In this document: positions 1 through 8,479 of the stretch, one piece after another
Layout of the letters: each line of letters opens with the position of its first letter
Position numbering within the stretch: position 1 is the first letter of the stretch
Assembly: GCF_030389965.1 (NCBI RefSeq)
Contig: NZ_CP128400.1
Coordinates: 1,674,001 to 1,738,000 of the forward strand
From: Candidatus Chlorohelix allophototropha
Lineage (GTDB): Bacteria; Chloroflexota; Chloroflexia; Chloroheliales; Chloroheliaceae
DNA: 64,000 nt
Direction: 5' to 3'
Notes under the pieces: model-generated
Database searches by the model: none
What the model was told of the DNA's origin: nothing
The model's input: the letters and a program-made list of their open reading frames with translations, nothing else
Translations under genes and position numbers: made by a program

Positions 1-255
1 AGCTTTGAGGATTACGCGCGTATCTTCGTGCATCAAGTAACCGTTCCTTTTCTGGAGCAGTTTATGGAAGTGTGTAAAGTGCCTGCCGACAAGGTAGTAG
101 TAACCTTGCCCCAATATGGCAATATGGCAGCAGCCTCCTTACCGGTGGGATTTGCACTGGCGGAAAGCCGGGGTGAAGTCAAAAAAGGTGACAAGGTGAT
201 GTTTATCGGGCTGGCAGGTGGTATCAGCGTAGGTCTGATGATGTTCCAGTACTAG
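1..255 (+). CDS. 3-oxoacyl-ACP synthase III (FabH/OleA-like), C-terminal part
   Basis: The reading frame is open from the first base of the window, so the gene starts upstream; only 84 residues are seen. They match the C-terminal half of the thiolase-fold ketoacyl synthase III family. The catalytic His lies in FVHQVTVPFLE and the catalytic Asn in QYGNMAAASLP, followed by the glycine-rich end KGDKVMFIGLAGG. The family condenses an acyl thioester with malonyl-ACP, or two acyl-CoAs in the OleA branch. The stop is 10 bases before an SDR gene on the same strand, so the two are probably one operon. A synthase III next to an NAD-dependent SDR recalls OleA with OleD of olefin synthesis, but the fragment cannot separate FabH from OleA. 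Confidence 0.8.
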   Translation, partial: SFEDYARIFVHQVTVPFLEQFMEVCKVPADKVVVTLPQYGNMAAASLPVGFALAESRGEVKKGDKVMFIGLAGGISVGLMMFQY

Positions 256-265
256 GAAAGACATT

Positions 266-1267
266 TTGAAAACAATTGCTATTACGGGAGTTACCGGCTT
301 TATCGGTAGTAAATTAGCTGAATATTTTGCCGAGCGCGGCTATCGTCTGATCGGTTTTGGTAGGCGCGAACCGCTAAAGCCTGCTTTGTTAGAACGGTAC
401 ATACATTGGGATATTACCGAAGGAGCGTTACAACTGGACGAAGAGGTGGATGTAGTTTTGCATTGCGCGGGCAATGTTTCAGACTGGGATACACATGAGG
501 TAATGTACCGGGTTAATGTGGAAGGTACTCGCAATGTGCTAGAAACTTTCAAGAAAGCCCGCCAATTTGTATATGTCAGTACCGCCAGCGTATATGACCT
601 ACACCATAATAGCAGTTGGCTAACTGAGGATGCGCCTTATCCTCAGCAGTATCTAAACGCTTATGCCACCACCAAGATGGAAGCTGAAATGGCAATCAAG
701 CAGTATGGGCGCACGAACGCGGTAATCGTGCGTCCGCATATCGTTTACGGACCCGGCGATACCAGTATTCTCCCGCGTTTGCTCGAAGCCCGCCGCTTTG
801 GGCGTTTCCTCGTAGTTGGCGATGGTAGCAATTTGCTTTCCATTACTTACATTGAGAATTTTTGCCGGGCAATTGATTTGATTATTCAACGCGATTTTGA
901 GTTTGAAATTTTCAATCTGGCGGACGCTTACACCGGAACTGTCAATGAAATTCTGGCGGCGTTTAAGCAATCGCTGAATTTCAATGAGAAGATGCTACAT
1001 ATAGACAAGCGTCTTGCACTGCTAGGGGGTACAGTCTTGGAAAAGCTTTTCCGGCTACTGCGCCGGAAGCAACCGCCGCTCATTACCCCTTTCGTGGTAG
1101 CGCAGATGGCTTCAGGCTATCGGCTGGATATTTCCAAAGCATGCGCTATGCTAGGCTATTGCCCTGAGTACGATTTCTACCGAGGATTTGAGGAACTAAA
1201 GAAGTGGCTGGATAATTCAAATTCTGCCGATATTCGCCCATTAGCGGAAAATTCTAGGGTGAATTAG
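266..1267 (+). CDS. NAD-dependent epimerase/dehydratase (extended SDR, 3-beta-HSD/OleD-like)
   Basis: A 333-residue extended short-chain dehydrogenase/reductase. The Rossmann motif GVTGFIG is at residues 8-14, and the catalytic Tyr and Lys sit in AYATTK near residue 136. The start is a TTG with AGGAAAG about 8 bases upstream, and no ATG lies closer in frame. Extended SDRs oxidise or reduce sugar nucleotides, sterols or 3-keto acyl chains with NAD(P). It follows a ketoacyl synthase III-type gene by 10 bases, which favours a lipid-type beta-keto substrate, as in OleD, over a nucleotide sugar. That substrate call is inference. It ends 6 bases from the convergent stop of the next gene. Confidence 0.8.
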   Translation: MKTIAITGVTGFIGSKLAEYFAERGYRLIGFGRREPLKPALLERYIHWDITEGALQLDEEVDVVLHCAGNVSDWDTHEVMYRVNVEGTRNVLETFKKARQFVYVSTASVYDLHHNSSWLTEDAPYPQQYLNAYATTKMEAEMAIKQYGRTNAVIVRPHIVYGPGDTSILPRLLEARRFGRFLVVGDGSNLLSITYIENFCRAIDLIIQRDFEFEIFNLADAYTGTVNEILAAFKQSLNFNEKMLHIDKRLALLGGTVLEKLFRLLRRKQPPLITPFVVAQMASGYRLDISKACAMLGYCPEYDFYRGFEELKKWLDNSNSADIRPLAENSRVN

Positions 1268-1273
1268 TACCGC

Positions 1274-3493
1274 TTAAAATTTTAACTGCATACCTCCAAG
1301 CGCAATTGCCAGTTTGCGAGTATCCTTGAAGGGTAGCCCTATGTCTTGGGGTAGTGCGGCTGCCAGCGCACTAGTGAAGTTAAGAGTATTTAGCCCACTT
1401 TTCAGTTTAATGCTGGTGTTGTAAGGGGTAGGACTTTGCGATAGGGGAATGCTTTTTAATGATTCATTGCCTAAGTTAAGCTGAAGTGAATTACCCGGCG
1501 CAAGGCTCCACCCTGTAAAACCAAGTTGGACTTCCGCCTCTTTTTTCGCGTATAGCCTGATATTCAATTGCTTATCCGTCCAGCGATAGACCAGCCCATT
1601 ATCCAGTTTTTGCGCAAGGTAACCCCCGGTTAGGTTGGTAAGCATAACAGAATCTTGCTCATTTGCAGTCGGTACGCGATAAACTAAAGTTTGCCCATCA
1701 TCGAAGATTCTGGCGGATTTCCCAAGCAACGTATCAAGACGCGCTTCTTGTTTCGCGATAGTGACATTGTCAAAAATCCCCTCGTCGCGGTACAGAAAGA
1801 CATAATGGAAGTTGTAAAGCTGAAGTAATCTAACTTCCGGATCAGGGGTATTTTGAAAGATGGCTTCAGGGGGTTGGGGGTTATCACCGAAGAAATAGCC
1901 GATGGGGTCGCTACTGTCGTAAAACTGCACCACTCGGCGCGAGATATAGCCGCTGGTAATTGGTTTATGATGAATGGCTTGAAAGAACATGCGGCGACTA
2001 TCGCGTGAATAGTGTGAGGTAATAGGCAATTCCAGAATCCCATAGCTATTATCCGGTTCAGCTGCAATCTGATCCAAAATCTTCGGGTAATATAACGAAT
2101 TCATTGGAACTGGTAACATTTGCACATCTACCAGCATTGCCACAAGCACAAGAAACGGCAAAGCAGCCCATGTTTTTTTGAGGTTCAAGAAAGAGGTTTG
2201 CTTGAGACGGTTTTGCAACCATACGATGCCCCAACCTGCCATAAGGCTCAAACCGAGCGTGGCAAGGGTGTAGAATCGAATGGGGGCGCGTCCGTTATTT
2301 AGAAATGGGATAATATTGAAAACCTGATAGGGCAGCGGTAACCCGCTATTCAAAGCTTGTTCGGCATCATCGCTGGCAAAGATACGCAAATTAGAGCCTA
2401 GCGAAAGTACCAGCGTAACACCTACCAGCGCAACCCACCACCATGCCCAGCGTGGCGCTACAAGTTTTTTCTTTCCAAATAATGCAAAAACCCCTACGAT
2501 AGCAACTGCCAATAAAACGTAGCCGAGATATAAGCTACCACCGTTTCCACCGGCTATCTTCTGATTGATAAACCACCCCATTAATGGTGCAGCATTTAGC
2601 ACTGCCTCTACATCATGTGCCGGGTCAACTATGGTTATATCGGGGTCATTCTTAGTTCCAAATGTCCCTACCAATACGGGAGCAATCAAAAACAGTGTGG
2701 CAACTATGGTAATACCTACCCTAATGGTAAGTTCGAGCCAACTATAAACCTGCTCTTTATTTTTAGATATTATTCTTGCCACCAGCAAGAATAAATATAA
2801 GCTTCCTGCATACAAGCCTACCATCATAAAACTGTACCAATCGGTGTAAAAGGTTAGGCTTATGAATAATATGGCTAACGCTATATTTAGGCTACTTTTC
2901 TCATTGGGTTGGTCGGGCGATTTTACCAGCGCTTTGTGCAGAAACAAAATGCTCAATACCACCCACTGCCCCCAGCAAACTCTTTCCTGACCGATTAAGA
3001 TAATTGAAAGATTAAAGGGAGAAAAAGCATAGAAAGCGCCTACTACAAAGGCTGCACCGCGAGACCCATAAGGCATAAAGTAGCGTGCCAGCGCATAAAC
3101 CGACGACCCGGTTGCTATATAACCTATAAACAGTAATAGGTTATAGCTTCCGGCGTAACCCAGAACCGGGCTTATCAAACCACCGAGCAAGCTCAAGGAA
3201 GGTTGCAAAGTATGATAAAACAGCGGCAGGGGGTTGTTTGCATTACGGTACGGGTAAAACAGGGCATCGGTAAAGTAAGGATTGGTAAAATGCTCTACTA
3301 CACTGGTGCGCATCCACCAAAAATTCCAGATATCCTGTAAGCCGTCCGGGATACCACGCGGTATAGAGGTGAAAAAATTCGGTAGCAATGGCAATGTAAA
3401 AAAAATGGTTAATAATAAATAACCAAGCGGGACAATATACCATGACCAATCTTTGGAAAAGTTTTGGGGCTTAGCAACCGGGGTTTGTGTCAA
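1274..3493 (-). CDS. Polytopic membrane protein, possible GT-C-type glycosyltransferase
   Basis: A 739-residue integral membrane protein. About the first 450 residues hold ten or more hydrophobic helices, and the last 280 form a mostly soluble C-terminal domain, presumably outside the membrane. The first extracytoplasmic loop contains GIPDGLQDIWNFWWMR, with acidic and Trp residues placed as in GT-C glycosyltransferases that use polyprenyl-linked sugars. I do not see a diagnostic family motif, so the enzymatic role is only suggested. The start is a TTG without a strong ribosome site, and the true start may lie a few codons inside. It is convergent with the SDR gene, and its upstream side is a long gene-free stretch. 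Confidence 0.6.
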   Translation of the reverse strand: MTQTPVAKPQNFSKDWSWYIVPLGYLLLTIFFTLPLLPNFFTSIPRGIPDGLQDIWNFWWMRTSVVEHFTNPYFTDALFYPYRNANNPLPLFYHTLQPSLSLLGGLISPVLGYAGSYNLLLFIGYIATGSSVYALARYFMPYGSRGAAFVVGAFYAFSPFNLSIILIGQERVCWGQWVVLSILFLHKALVKSPDQPNEKSSLNIALAILFISLTFYTDWYSFMMVGLYAGSLYLFLLVARIISKNKEQVYSWLELTIRVGITIVATLFLIAPVLVGTFGTKNDPDITIVDPAHDVEAVLNAAPLMGWFINQKIAGGNGGSLYLGYVLLAVAIVGVFALFGKKKLVAPRWAWWWVALVGVTLVLSLGSNLRIFASDDAEQALNSGLPLPYQVFNIIPFLNNGRAPIRFYTLATLGLSLMAGWGIVWLQNRLKQTSFLNLKKTWAALPFLVLVAMLVDVQMLPVPMNSLYYPKILDQIAAEPDNSYGILELPITSHYSRDSRRMFFQAIHHKPITSGYISRRVVQFYDSSDPIGYFFGDNPQPPEAIFQNTPDPEVRLLQLYNFHYVFLYRDEGIFDNVTIAKQEARLDTLLGKSARIFDDGQTLVYRVPTANEQDSVMLTNLTGGYLAQKLDNGLVYRWTDKQLNIRLYAKKEAEVQLGFTGWSLAPGNSLQLNLGNESLKSIPLSQSPTPYNTSIKLKSGLNTLNFTSALAAALPQDIGLPFKDTRKLAIALGGMQLKF

Positions 3494-4066
3494 GTCAGAT
3501 TTTACCTGCGACCAAAAACATCTATTGAGTATTAAGGATTGACATTACCAAAGCAAAGTTAATTTTAACTATACTACCTATCCCTGTCAATTTTCGATTG
3601 TATTGAGAACCTTTTAAAAGAGGGTCAAACATAAAAATAAGCTGGAAGAGTGCCTCAAAGCATTTCTACCATGCAACATTGCTCTCTAATCCATCACTAA
3701 AGTAGTGATAGGACGTGGCGAGTAACGATCCGATAACTTAGTTCGAAGCTGAGCACGTCTTCCAAGATATTCTGCACCACTTCAACTCCCACACTTTTTA
3801 CACTGGCACACTTTTTAGAGCTTGCATGTAAAAACTGAACTTAATCTAAGTGTAAATAATTAGAATTATTCTCATTAATATTTAAACCACAACTTAATCG
3901 GTTGTAAACACATAAAAGTATTAAAACCTGCCTATGCTAATAATATTCACCTCATTTTTACTTACGTACACCTATCCTTTAATAAATTACACCTATGCTT
4001 AAATTATAACAATGGGAATTTCCTGATCAGGTAAGTATTAAAAGCCTGAAAGAAAGGAGAAGCGCC
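3494..4066. other. Gene-free AT-rich region with stem-loops
   Basis: No credible coding frame. The left half holds two adjacent inverted repeats: ATCACTA / TAGTGAT at 3693-3709, with a 3-base loop, and GACGTG / CACGTC at 3712-3717 and 3754-3759, enclosing an inner CTTAG / CTGAG pair. These may mark a small RNA or leader. The right half is very AT-rich and ends with AAAGGAG before the downstream universal stress gene, so the promoters of both flanking genes should lie here. Confidence 0.4.
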
Positions 4067-4486
4067 ATGAGCACCTTAAATATGCAAGATGCTGAAGTAG
4101 AAAGAAGTAAACCGCAAACGTCGCCCGCTTTGAGAAAAATCCACACTACATTGCTGGCAACAGACGGGACTGTACATGCTGAAAGAGCATTATTGAATAC
4201 CATACACCTTGTTCAGCATAGCGGTGGAAATTTGATCATAGTCTATTATGCCGACCCTAATGATACCGCTTTATTCGGTGCAATGGGCTGTACTAGCTCG
4301 GAAGCTTGGGAACAGCAAGGTAAGTTAGTGCTTGAGCAACTGGAAAAGAAGGCTAGAGACGCGGGTTTGACTGAGGTTTCGGTGCTACTTGAGCCTTATA
4401 AAGGGGAAGAGGGATTGAGCCTATTAGCTACTAAAGTTCAGGCGGACGTAGTTGTAATGGCATCTCATCTCTTTTGTTTGGGTTAA
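4067..4486 (+). CDS. UspA-family universal stress protein lacking the C-terminal nucleotide-binding loop
   Basis: A 139-residue protein with a good ribosome site (AAAGGAG) before the ATG. After a 24-residue extension it follows the Usp fold: first strand TTLLATDGT with the Asp that contacts nucleotide, then the ERAL helix, NLIIVYYAD, and the fourth strand DVVVMASH. Usp proteins normally continue with a G-2X-G-9X-G(S/T) loop that binds ATP phosphates and a last beta strand. Here the frame stops right after VVVMASHLFCLG, so that element is missing. The next bases in all three frames do not restore it. It is therefore either a C-terminally truncated, possibly non-ATP-binding Usp or a decaying gene. 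The next gene, a histidine kinase, follows after about 110 bases. Confidence 0.7.
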   Translation: MSTLNMQDAEVERSKPQTSPALRKIHTTLLATDGTVHAERALLNTIHLVQHSGGNLIIVYYADPNDTALFGAMGCTSSEAWEQQGKLVLEQLEKKARDAGLTEVSVLLEPYKGEEGLSLLATKVQADVVVMASHLFCLG

Positions 4487-4598
4487 GTAGAGACTTATCA
4501 CCGTATTTTACTAAATTTTTACCAAATTTAACCTATCCTTATACCTATTGGGGTAAAAATATTAAATGGTGTACTGGGTGGAAGGTAGATTATAGGCT

Positions 4599-5861
4599 AT
4601 GAGGTACACTAGACTTGCACGTAGGCAAAGAACGCAAAATGATGGAGACGAGGTCTATAGCTCGCTAATGTCTAACGAGAACGCGCTTGAAAAATCGGAA
4701 TCCTTACTTGGATTTCTGGAATTCATGGCAGAAGGTGTCATGATATTAGATAGCTCTAGAATTATCAGAGCGATAAATTCATCGATGGAGCGAATGTTTG
4801 GCTGGAGTGAGGCTGACCTAGTAGGTAAGTTATGCCTTGATATATTCGGCTGTCAGCATCCAGATAGCTCTACTTCACTATGTGTAAATCTATGCCCTTT
4901 GATGACGATGCGTGCCTTATTGGATCGGCTGCATCCCATCAATTACTATGAAATTTCTATGCTAACGAAAAGCGGTGAAAGGCGTGAAGTCAGTGCCAGT
5001 TTTGCGCCGCTATCATTGCCTTTTTTGACCCAAACAAATGCTGAAATTAGGGATTCACAAGAAAAGTTACCACTAACACTACCAAACAAAGTACCAGCAT
5101 ATAGTATAATTGTACTTAGGGATGTAACCGATTTAAAGCGGCAAGATCGGATTAAGTCACAGTTTATAGCCACAGCTTCGCACCAACTACGTACTCCTCT
5201 TTCCAGTATCAAAACCTCAATTGGTTTGTTGCTGGCAAGTGTAGGTGAAGATTTTAGTGATCCATTGCGCCGCTTGTTAATGAATATACAGGTAAGTTCA
5301 ATGCGAATGGAGCGTTTGGTAAACGATATGATCGAGCTTACCAATCTCCAGAGCGGGCGAGTTAAGATGCAGCGCAACCATATCGAGGTACGTGATCTGG
5401 TTGATAAAGCAGTTAATTTGATTCGAGCTAATCTCGAATACAAAAAACAAATTCTTAAGCTTGATTTACCTACTGATCCGGTCTATCTTGATACCGATTA
5501 CGGGCGTATAAGTCAGGTACTTGGTCATTTGCTTTCTAATGCCAGTAAGTTTAGCGCATCCGGTGGTGAGATTGCATTACAGGTTTATCCAGTAGCACAT
5601 GATGGGCAGGCTACATTCCTACAAAGAGAAGCTGTTTTCTGCGTGAGAGATAGTGGTATCGGTATTTCTGTACAAGAACAAAATATGATTTTTGAAAAAT
5701 TTTACCAAAGTCAGGTCGCGGAAAACTCAAATGAAGTTGGTGGAGGTTTGGGCTTGCCGATGGCAAAAGCTCTGGTAGAATTAAATGGGGGTCGGCTCTG
5801 GTTTGAGAGTGAGCCGGGCAAAGGGAGTAAGTTTTATTTTGCGCTCCCTTCCAGTGGATAA
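4599..5861 (+). CDS. PAS-domain sensor histidine kinase
   Basis: 420 residues with no membrane segment, so a cytoplasmic sensor kinase. A PAS domain spans about residues 35-175. It contains a Cys-rich insertion (GCQHPDSSTSLCVNLCP, about 84-100) that could hold a metal or respond to redox. HisKA follows, with the phospho-acceptor His195 in TASHQLRTPLSSIK. The HATPase_c domain has an N-box (LLSNASKF), G1 (DSGIGI) and G2 (GGGLGLPMAK). The ATG at 4599 has GGAAGG about 13 bases upstream; an ATG 23 codons later is an alternative start. The stop lies 29 bases before an OmpR-type regulator gene, its likely partner. Together they form a two-component system whose signal is unknown. Confidence 0.9.
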   Translation: MRYTRLARRQRTQNDGDEVYSSLMSNENALEKSESLLGFLEFMAEGVMILDSSRIIRAINSSMERMFGWSEADLVGKLCLDIFGCQHPDSSTSLCVNLCPLMTMRALLDRLHPINYYEISMLTKSGERREVSASFAPLSLPFLTQTNAEIRDSQEKLPLTLPNKVPAYSIIVLRDVTDLKRQDRIKSQFIATASHQLRTPLSSIKTSIGLLLASVGEDFSDPLRRLLMNIQVSSMRMERLVNDMIELTNLQSGRVKMQRNHIEVRDLVDKAVNLIRANLEYKKQILKLDLPTDPVYLDTDYGRISQVLGHLLSNASKFSASGGEIALQVYPVAHDGQATFLQREAVFCVRDSGIGISVQEQNMIFEKFYQSQVAENSNEVGGGLGLPMAKALVELNGGRLWFESEPGKGSKFYFALPSSG

Positions 5862-5890
5862 GCTAAGAGAATATCTGGCAAGGATAAACT

Positions 5891-6589
5891 ATGAAGATTC
5901 TGGTCGTTGACGACGATAAAAATATAGTTGAAGCTATTACAATCGGTTTCCAACTACAATGGCAAGAAGTGGAAGTATTAACAGCCCCGGACGGTGAGAA
6001 GGGGCTAGATATGTTTTACGAAAATAACCCCGATATAATTCTCCTCGACGTGATGATGCCCCATAAGGATGGTTTTACTGCCCTCAAGGAAATTCGCCGC
6101 ACCAGCGATGTTCCTATAATCATGCTAACTGCGCGTGGTGATGAACTCGATAAGGTTAAAGGGTTGGAACTTGGCTCGGATGATTATCTCACCAAGCCGT
6201 TTTCTCATCTAGAACTCTTTGCCCGCATTAAAGCTGTTTTGCGACGTGCCGAAATGCCGCCGCCTATGAATGCCATGCCTTCATTTGTAAGTGGCGATAT
6301 ATCAATTAACTTTGAGAATCGTGAAGTGCTGAAGAAGGCTATACCGATTAAAATGACTCCTACCGAATACAGCCTATTGTTTCTTTTGGCACGAAACGCC
6401 GGGCGCGTAGTGCCGTTTGAAACTTTACTGGATAAGGTCTGGGGTCCTGAGTATAGAGAGCAATTGGATTATCTCAAAACATATCTAAGCCGCCTGCGCA
6501 AGAAATTGGAAGATGATCCCGAAAATCCCCGTTATCTGATCACCGAGCGCGGCTTAGGCTATCGCTTTGTAAAGATTGGCGGAAAATAA
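5891..6589 (+). CDS. OmpR/PhoB-family response regulator
   Basis: 232 residues, the usual length. An N-terminal receiver has the acidic pair in VVDDD, the phospho-acceptor Asp53 in ILLDVMMP, a Thr in MLTARG and a Lys in LTKPF. A winged-helix DNA-binding domain follows from about residue 130, with TPTEYSLLFLLARNAGRVV and the recognition-helix region YLKTYLSRLRKKLE, ending GLGYRF. It is co-directional with the preceding kinase and closed by a clear intrinsic terminator 15 bases after the stop, so kinase and regulator form a two-gene operon. It would act as a transcription factor after phosphotransfer. Targets cannot be read from the sequence. Confidence 0.93.
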   Translation: MKILVVDDDKNIVEAITIGFQLQWQEVEVLTAPDGEKGLDMFYENNPDIILLDVMMPHKDGFTALKEIRRTSDVPIIMLTARGDELDKVKGLELGSDDYLTKPFSHLELFARIKAVLRRAEMPPPMNAMPSFVSGDISINFENREVLKKAIPIKMTPTEYSLLFLLARNAGRVVPFETLLDKVWGPEYREQLDYLKTYLSRLRKKLEDDPENPRYLITERGLGYRFVKIGGK

Positions 6590-6603
6590 GTTTTTCAACT
6601 TCA

Positions 6604-6632
6604 GGGCGAACTGTAATTGTTCGCCTTTTTTT
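6604..6632 (+). terminator. Intrinsic terminator of the kinase/regulator operon
   Basis: A perfect 7-bp stem GGCGAAC / GTTCGCC with a 7-base loop is followed by seven T residues. The next ATG begins 3 bases after the T run. Confidence 0.9.
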
Positions 6633-6635
6633 GTT

Positions 6636-7121
6636 ATGATGATAGATCAACTCTGGCGCTCAATTCAAAAGCCTGACACACCTACCGAATTCTGGGATAA
6701 AGCGACTACTCCCTTGCTTCCTTCCGTATGGTTACCTGTACCCGGTATGATCTGGGTTTCGTATGTCTATGCCGCGGGAAGGGATTTTAGAAAATTGGCT
6801 GATGGCGCATACATTGCAAAACCTTGGGCAAAGCTCGAATATCACCCCGGTAGATCTGAGCCTGAAGTAGTAGTTTTATCAAATAAACTTGAGCAAGCAG
6901 CTATTCAGGGAGTACGTCCCCTTAAACCAGATGAGGTGGAAATATATCAACAATACGCCGCTATTACAGAAAAAATTCTAGCCAACGAGCCGGCTATAGT
7001 AGCGAGTTTGCCAAATTTAATACGCAATTACTACCGCTTATGGAGAAATTGTAACGGAGTAATTGCGTATCAAGTGAAGCCCTATCATTCAGATTTTTTT
7101 AAGTGGTTAGACGAATATTAG
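6636..7121 (+). CDS. Conserved-looking protein of unknown function
   Basis: I take the start as the ATG at 6636 (MMIDQLWRSIQ), giving 161 residues. The same frame is open back into the regulator gene, but that part runs through the terminator hairpin and reads as unrelated sequence. The product looks soluble and rich in Trp, Tyr and Pro, with no motif I recognise. Its composition is protein-like (PSVWLPVPGMIWVSYVY, NLIRNYYRLWRN). There is no ribosome site between the terminator T run and the ATG, so transcripts may be leaderless or arise by read-through. It overlaps the convergent obgE stop by 4 bases. Coding status is likely; function is unknown. Confidence 0.55.
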   Translation: MMIDQLWRSIQKPDTPTEFWDKATTPLLPSVWLPVPGMIWVSYVYAAGRDFRKLADGAYIAKPWAKLEYHPGRSEPEVVVLSNKLEQAAIQGVRPLKPDEVEIYQQYAAITEKILANEPAIVASLPNLIRNYYRLWRNCNGVIAYQVKPYHSDFFKWLDEY

Positions 7122-8431
7122 CGATTATCTTCCCAGTATAATTCCTTCTCTCCGAATTTAACTAAGTCACCGCCCTTAACGCCTTCGCGATCTAGCGCCC
7201 GACTGATACCCATGCGATCAAGCACTAACTGTAAGCGCTCTAACGCTTCCCAATTTTCCATTGGGGTCATGGCAACAATCCGCTCAATGCGCTTACCGCG
7301 TACTCGGTACTCACCCGGAGCTTCGACAATAACGGTAAAAGCATCATCATCTAGAGTAGCAGGTGTTAGAACTGGTATTTCACCTTCCCTTGAAGCTGCC
7401 AATACGGTAGCAGACGGCAATTCCTTAACGGCTTGCGCTATCTGCAAAATCAATTCTTTAGTACCCTGCCGCCCGGCTGCGGATATGATTTGCGGCTCTA
7501 TATCTTTTTGGCGGAAATACTCTTTCAAGCGTGCTAGATTCTCTTGCGTTTCCGGTATATCAACTTTGTTGATAACTACTATCTGGGGCTTAGCGGCTAG
7601 TTCGGGGCTATAATCCGCTAGTTCTTTGTTTATCTGCTCGTAATCGTTTATAGGATCGCGCCCGGAATACCCGCTGCCGTCCAGTATATGCACCAGAAGG
7701 CGAGTACGTTCGATATGCCTGAGAAATTCATGCCCAAGCCCTACTCCCTTGGACGCGCCCTCGATCAAGCCGGGGATGTCTGCCACTACATAGGTATAAT
7801 CATTGTCGATAATTACTACACCAAGATTTGGTTCTAGAGTGGTAAAGGGATAATCGGCAATTTTGGGGGTAGCAGCGGTAATAGCAGAAAGCAAGGTGCT
7901 TTTACCGGCGTTGGGGAAACCCACCAACCCAACATCGGCAAGAATCTTTAGTTCCAGTCGCAACCAGCGCGCTTCGCCCGGCTCGCCGTTTTGCGCCATT
8001 CGCGGCGCTTGATGGGTACTGGTTTTGTAGTGGGTATTGCCCAGACCACCGCGCCCCGCCCGCGCTACCATAATAGTCTGACCGGGTTCTGTGAGGTCAC
8101 CTTGTAAAACAGGTCGTTCTGGATGGTCAGGGTCGGGTTCGGTATAGAAAATAGTGCCGGGCGGAACTTTGATATAAAGGTCATACCCTGCCGAACCGTG
8201 CATTTGCCGTTTTCTACCGTTGCCGCCGCTTTGCGCTTTATAGTGCTGTTTGTATTTGAACGGCAAAAGGGTGTTCAGGGAAGTATCTACCTTCAGGTAA
8301 ATTGAACCTCCACGCCCTCCATCACCGCCATCGGGACCGCCAAACGGCACGAATTTTTCACGCCGCATAGAAGCCGAACCATTTCCGCCATCACCGGCTT
8401 TTAAATGGATTTTAGCTTTATCATAAAACAT
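7118..8431 (-). CDS. obgE: GTPase ObgE/CgtA
   Basis: 437 residues with the three domains of Obg. A glycine-rich N-terminal Obg fold (about 1-158) contains GDGGNGSASMRREK and repeated GG turns. The G domain (about 159-330) has the P-loop GFPNAGKST, switch II DIPGLIEGAS, and NKVD for guanine binding. An OCT domain forms the last 75 residues, as in Gram-positive and Chloroflexota Obg. The protein is an essential GTPase tied to late 50S ribosome assembly and stress signalling. It sits 48 bases downstream of the primary sigma factor gene on the same strand, so the two are probably co-transcribed. Confidence 0.97.
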   Translation of the reverse strand: MFYDKAKIHLKAGDGGNGSASMRREKFVPFGGPDGGDGGRGGSIYLKVDTSLNTLLPFKYKQHYKAQSGGNGRKRQMHGSAGYDLYIKVPPGTIFYTEPDPDHPERPVLQGDLTEPGQTIMVARAGRGGLGNTHYKTSTHQAPRMAQNGEPGEARWLRLELKILADVGLVGFPNAGKSTLLSAITAATPKIADYPFTTLEPNLGVVIIDNDYTYVVADIPGLIEGASKGVGLGHEFLRHIERTRLLVHILDGSGYSGRDPINDYEQINKELADYSPELAAKPQIVVINKVDIPETQENLARLKEYFRQKDIEPQIISAAGRQGTKELILQIAQAVKELPSATVLAASREGEIPVLTPATLDDDAFTVIVEAPGEYRVRGKRIERIVAMTPMENWEALERLQLVLDRMGISRALDREGVKGGDLVKFGEKELYWEDNR

Positions 8432-8479
8432 ATTTTATTGATCCTGCCTAGCCGTAGCTTTTTGATTCCTCCACCGGAT

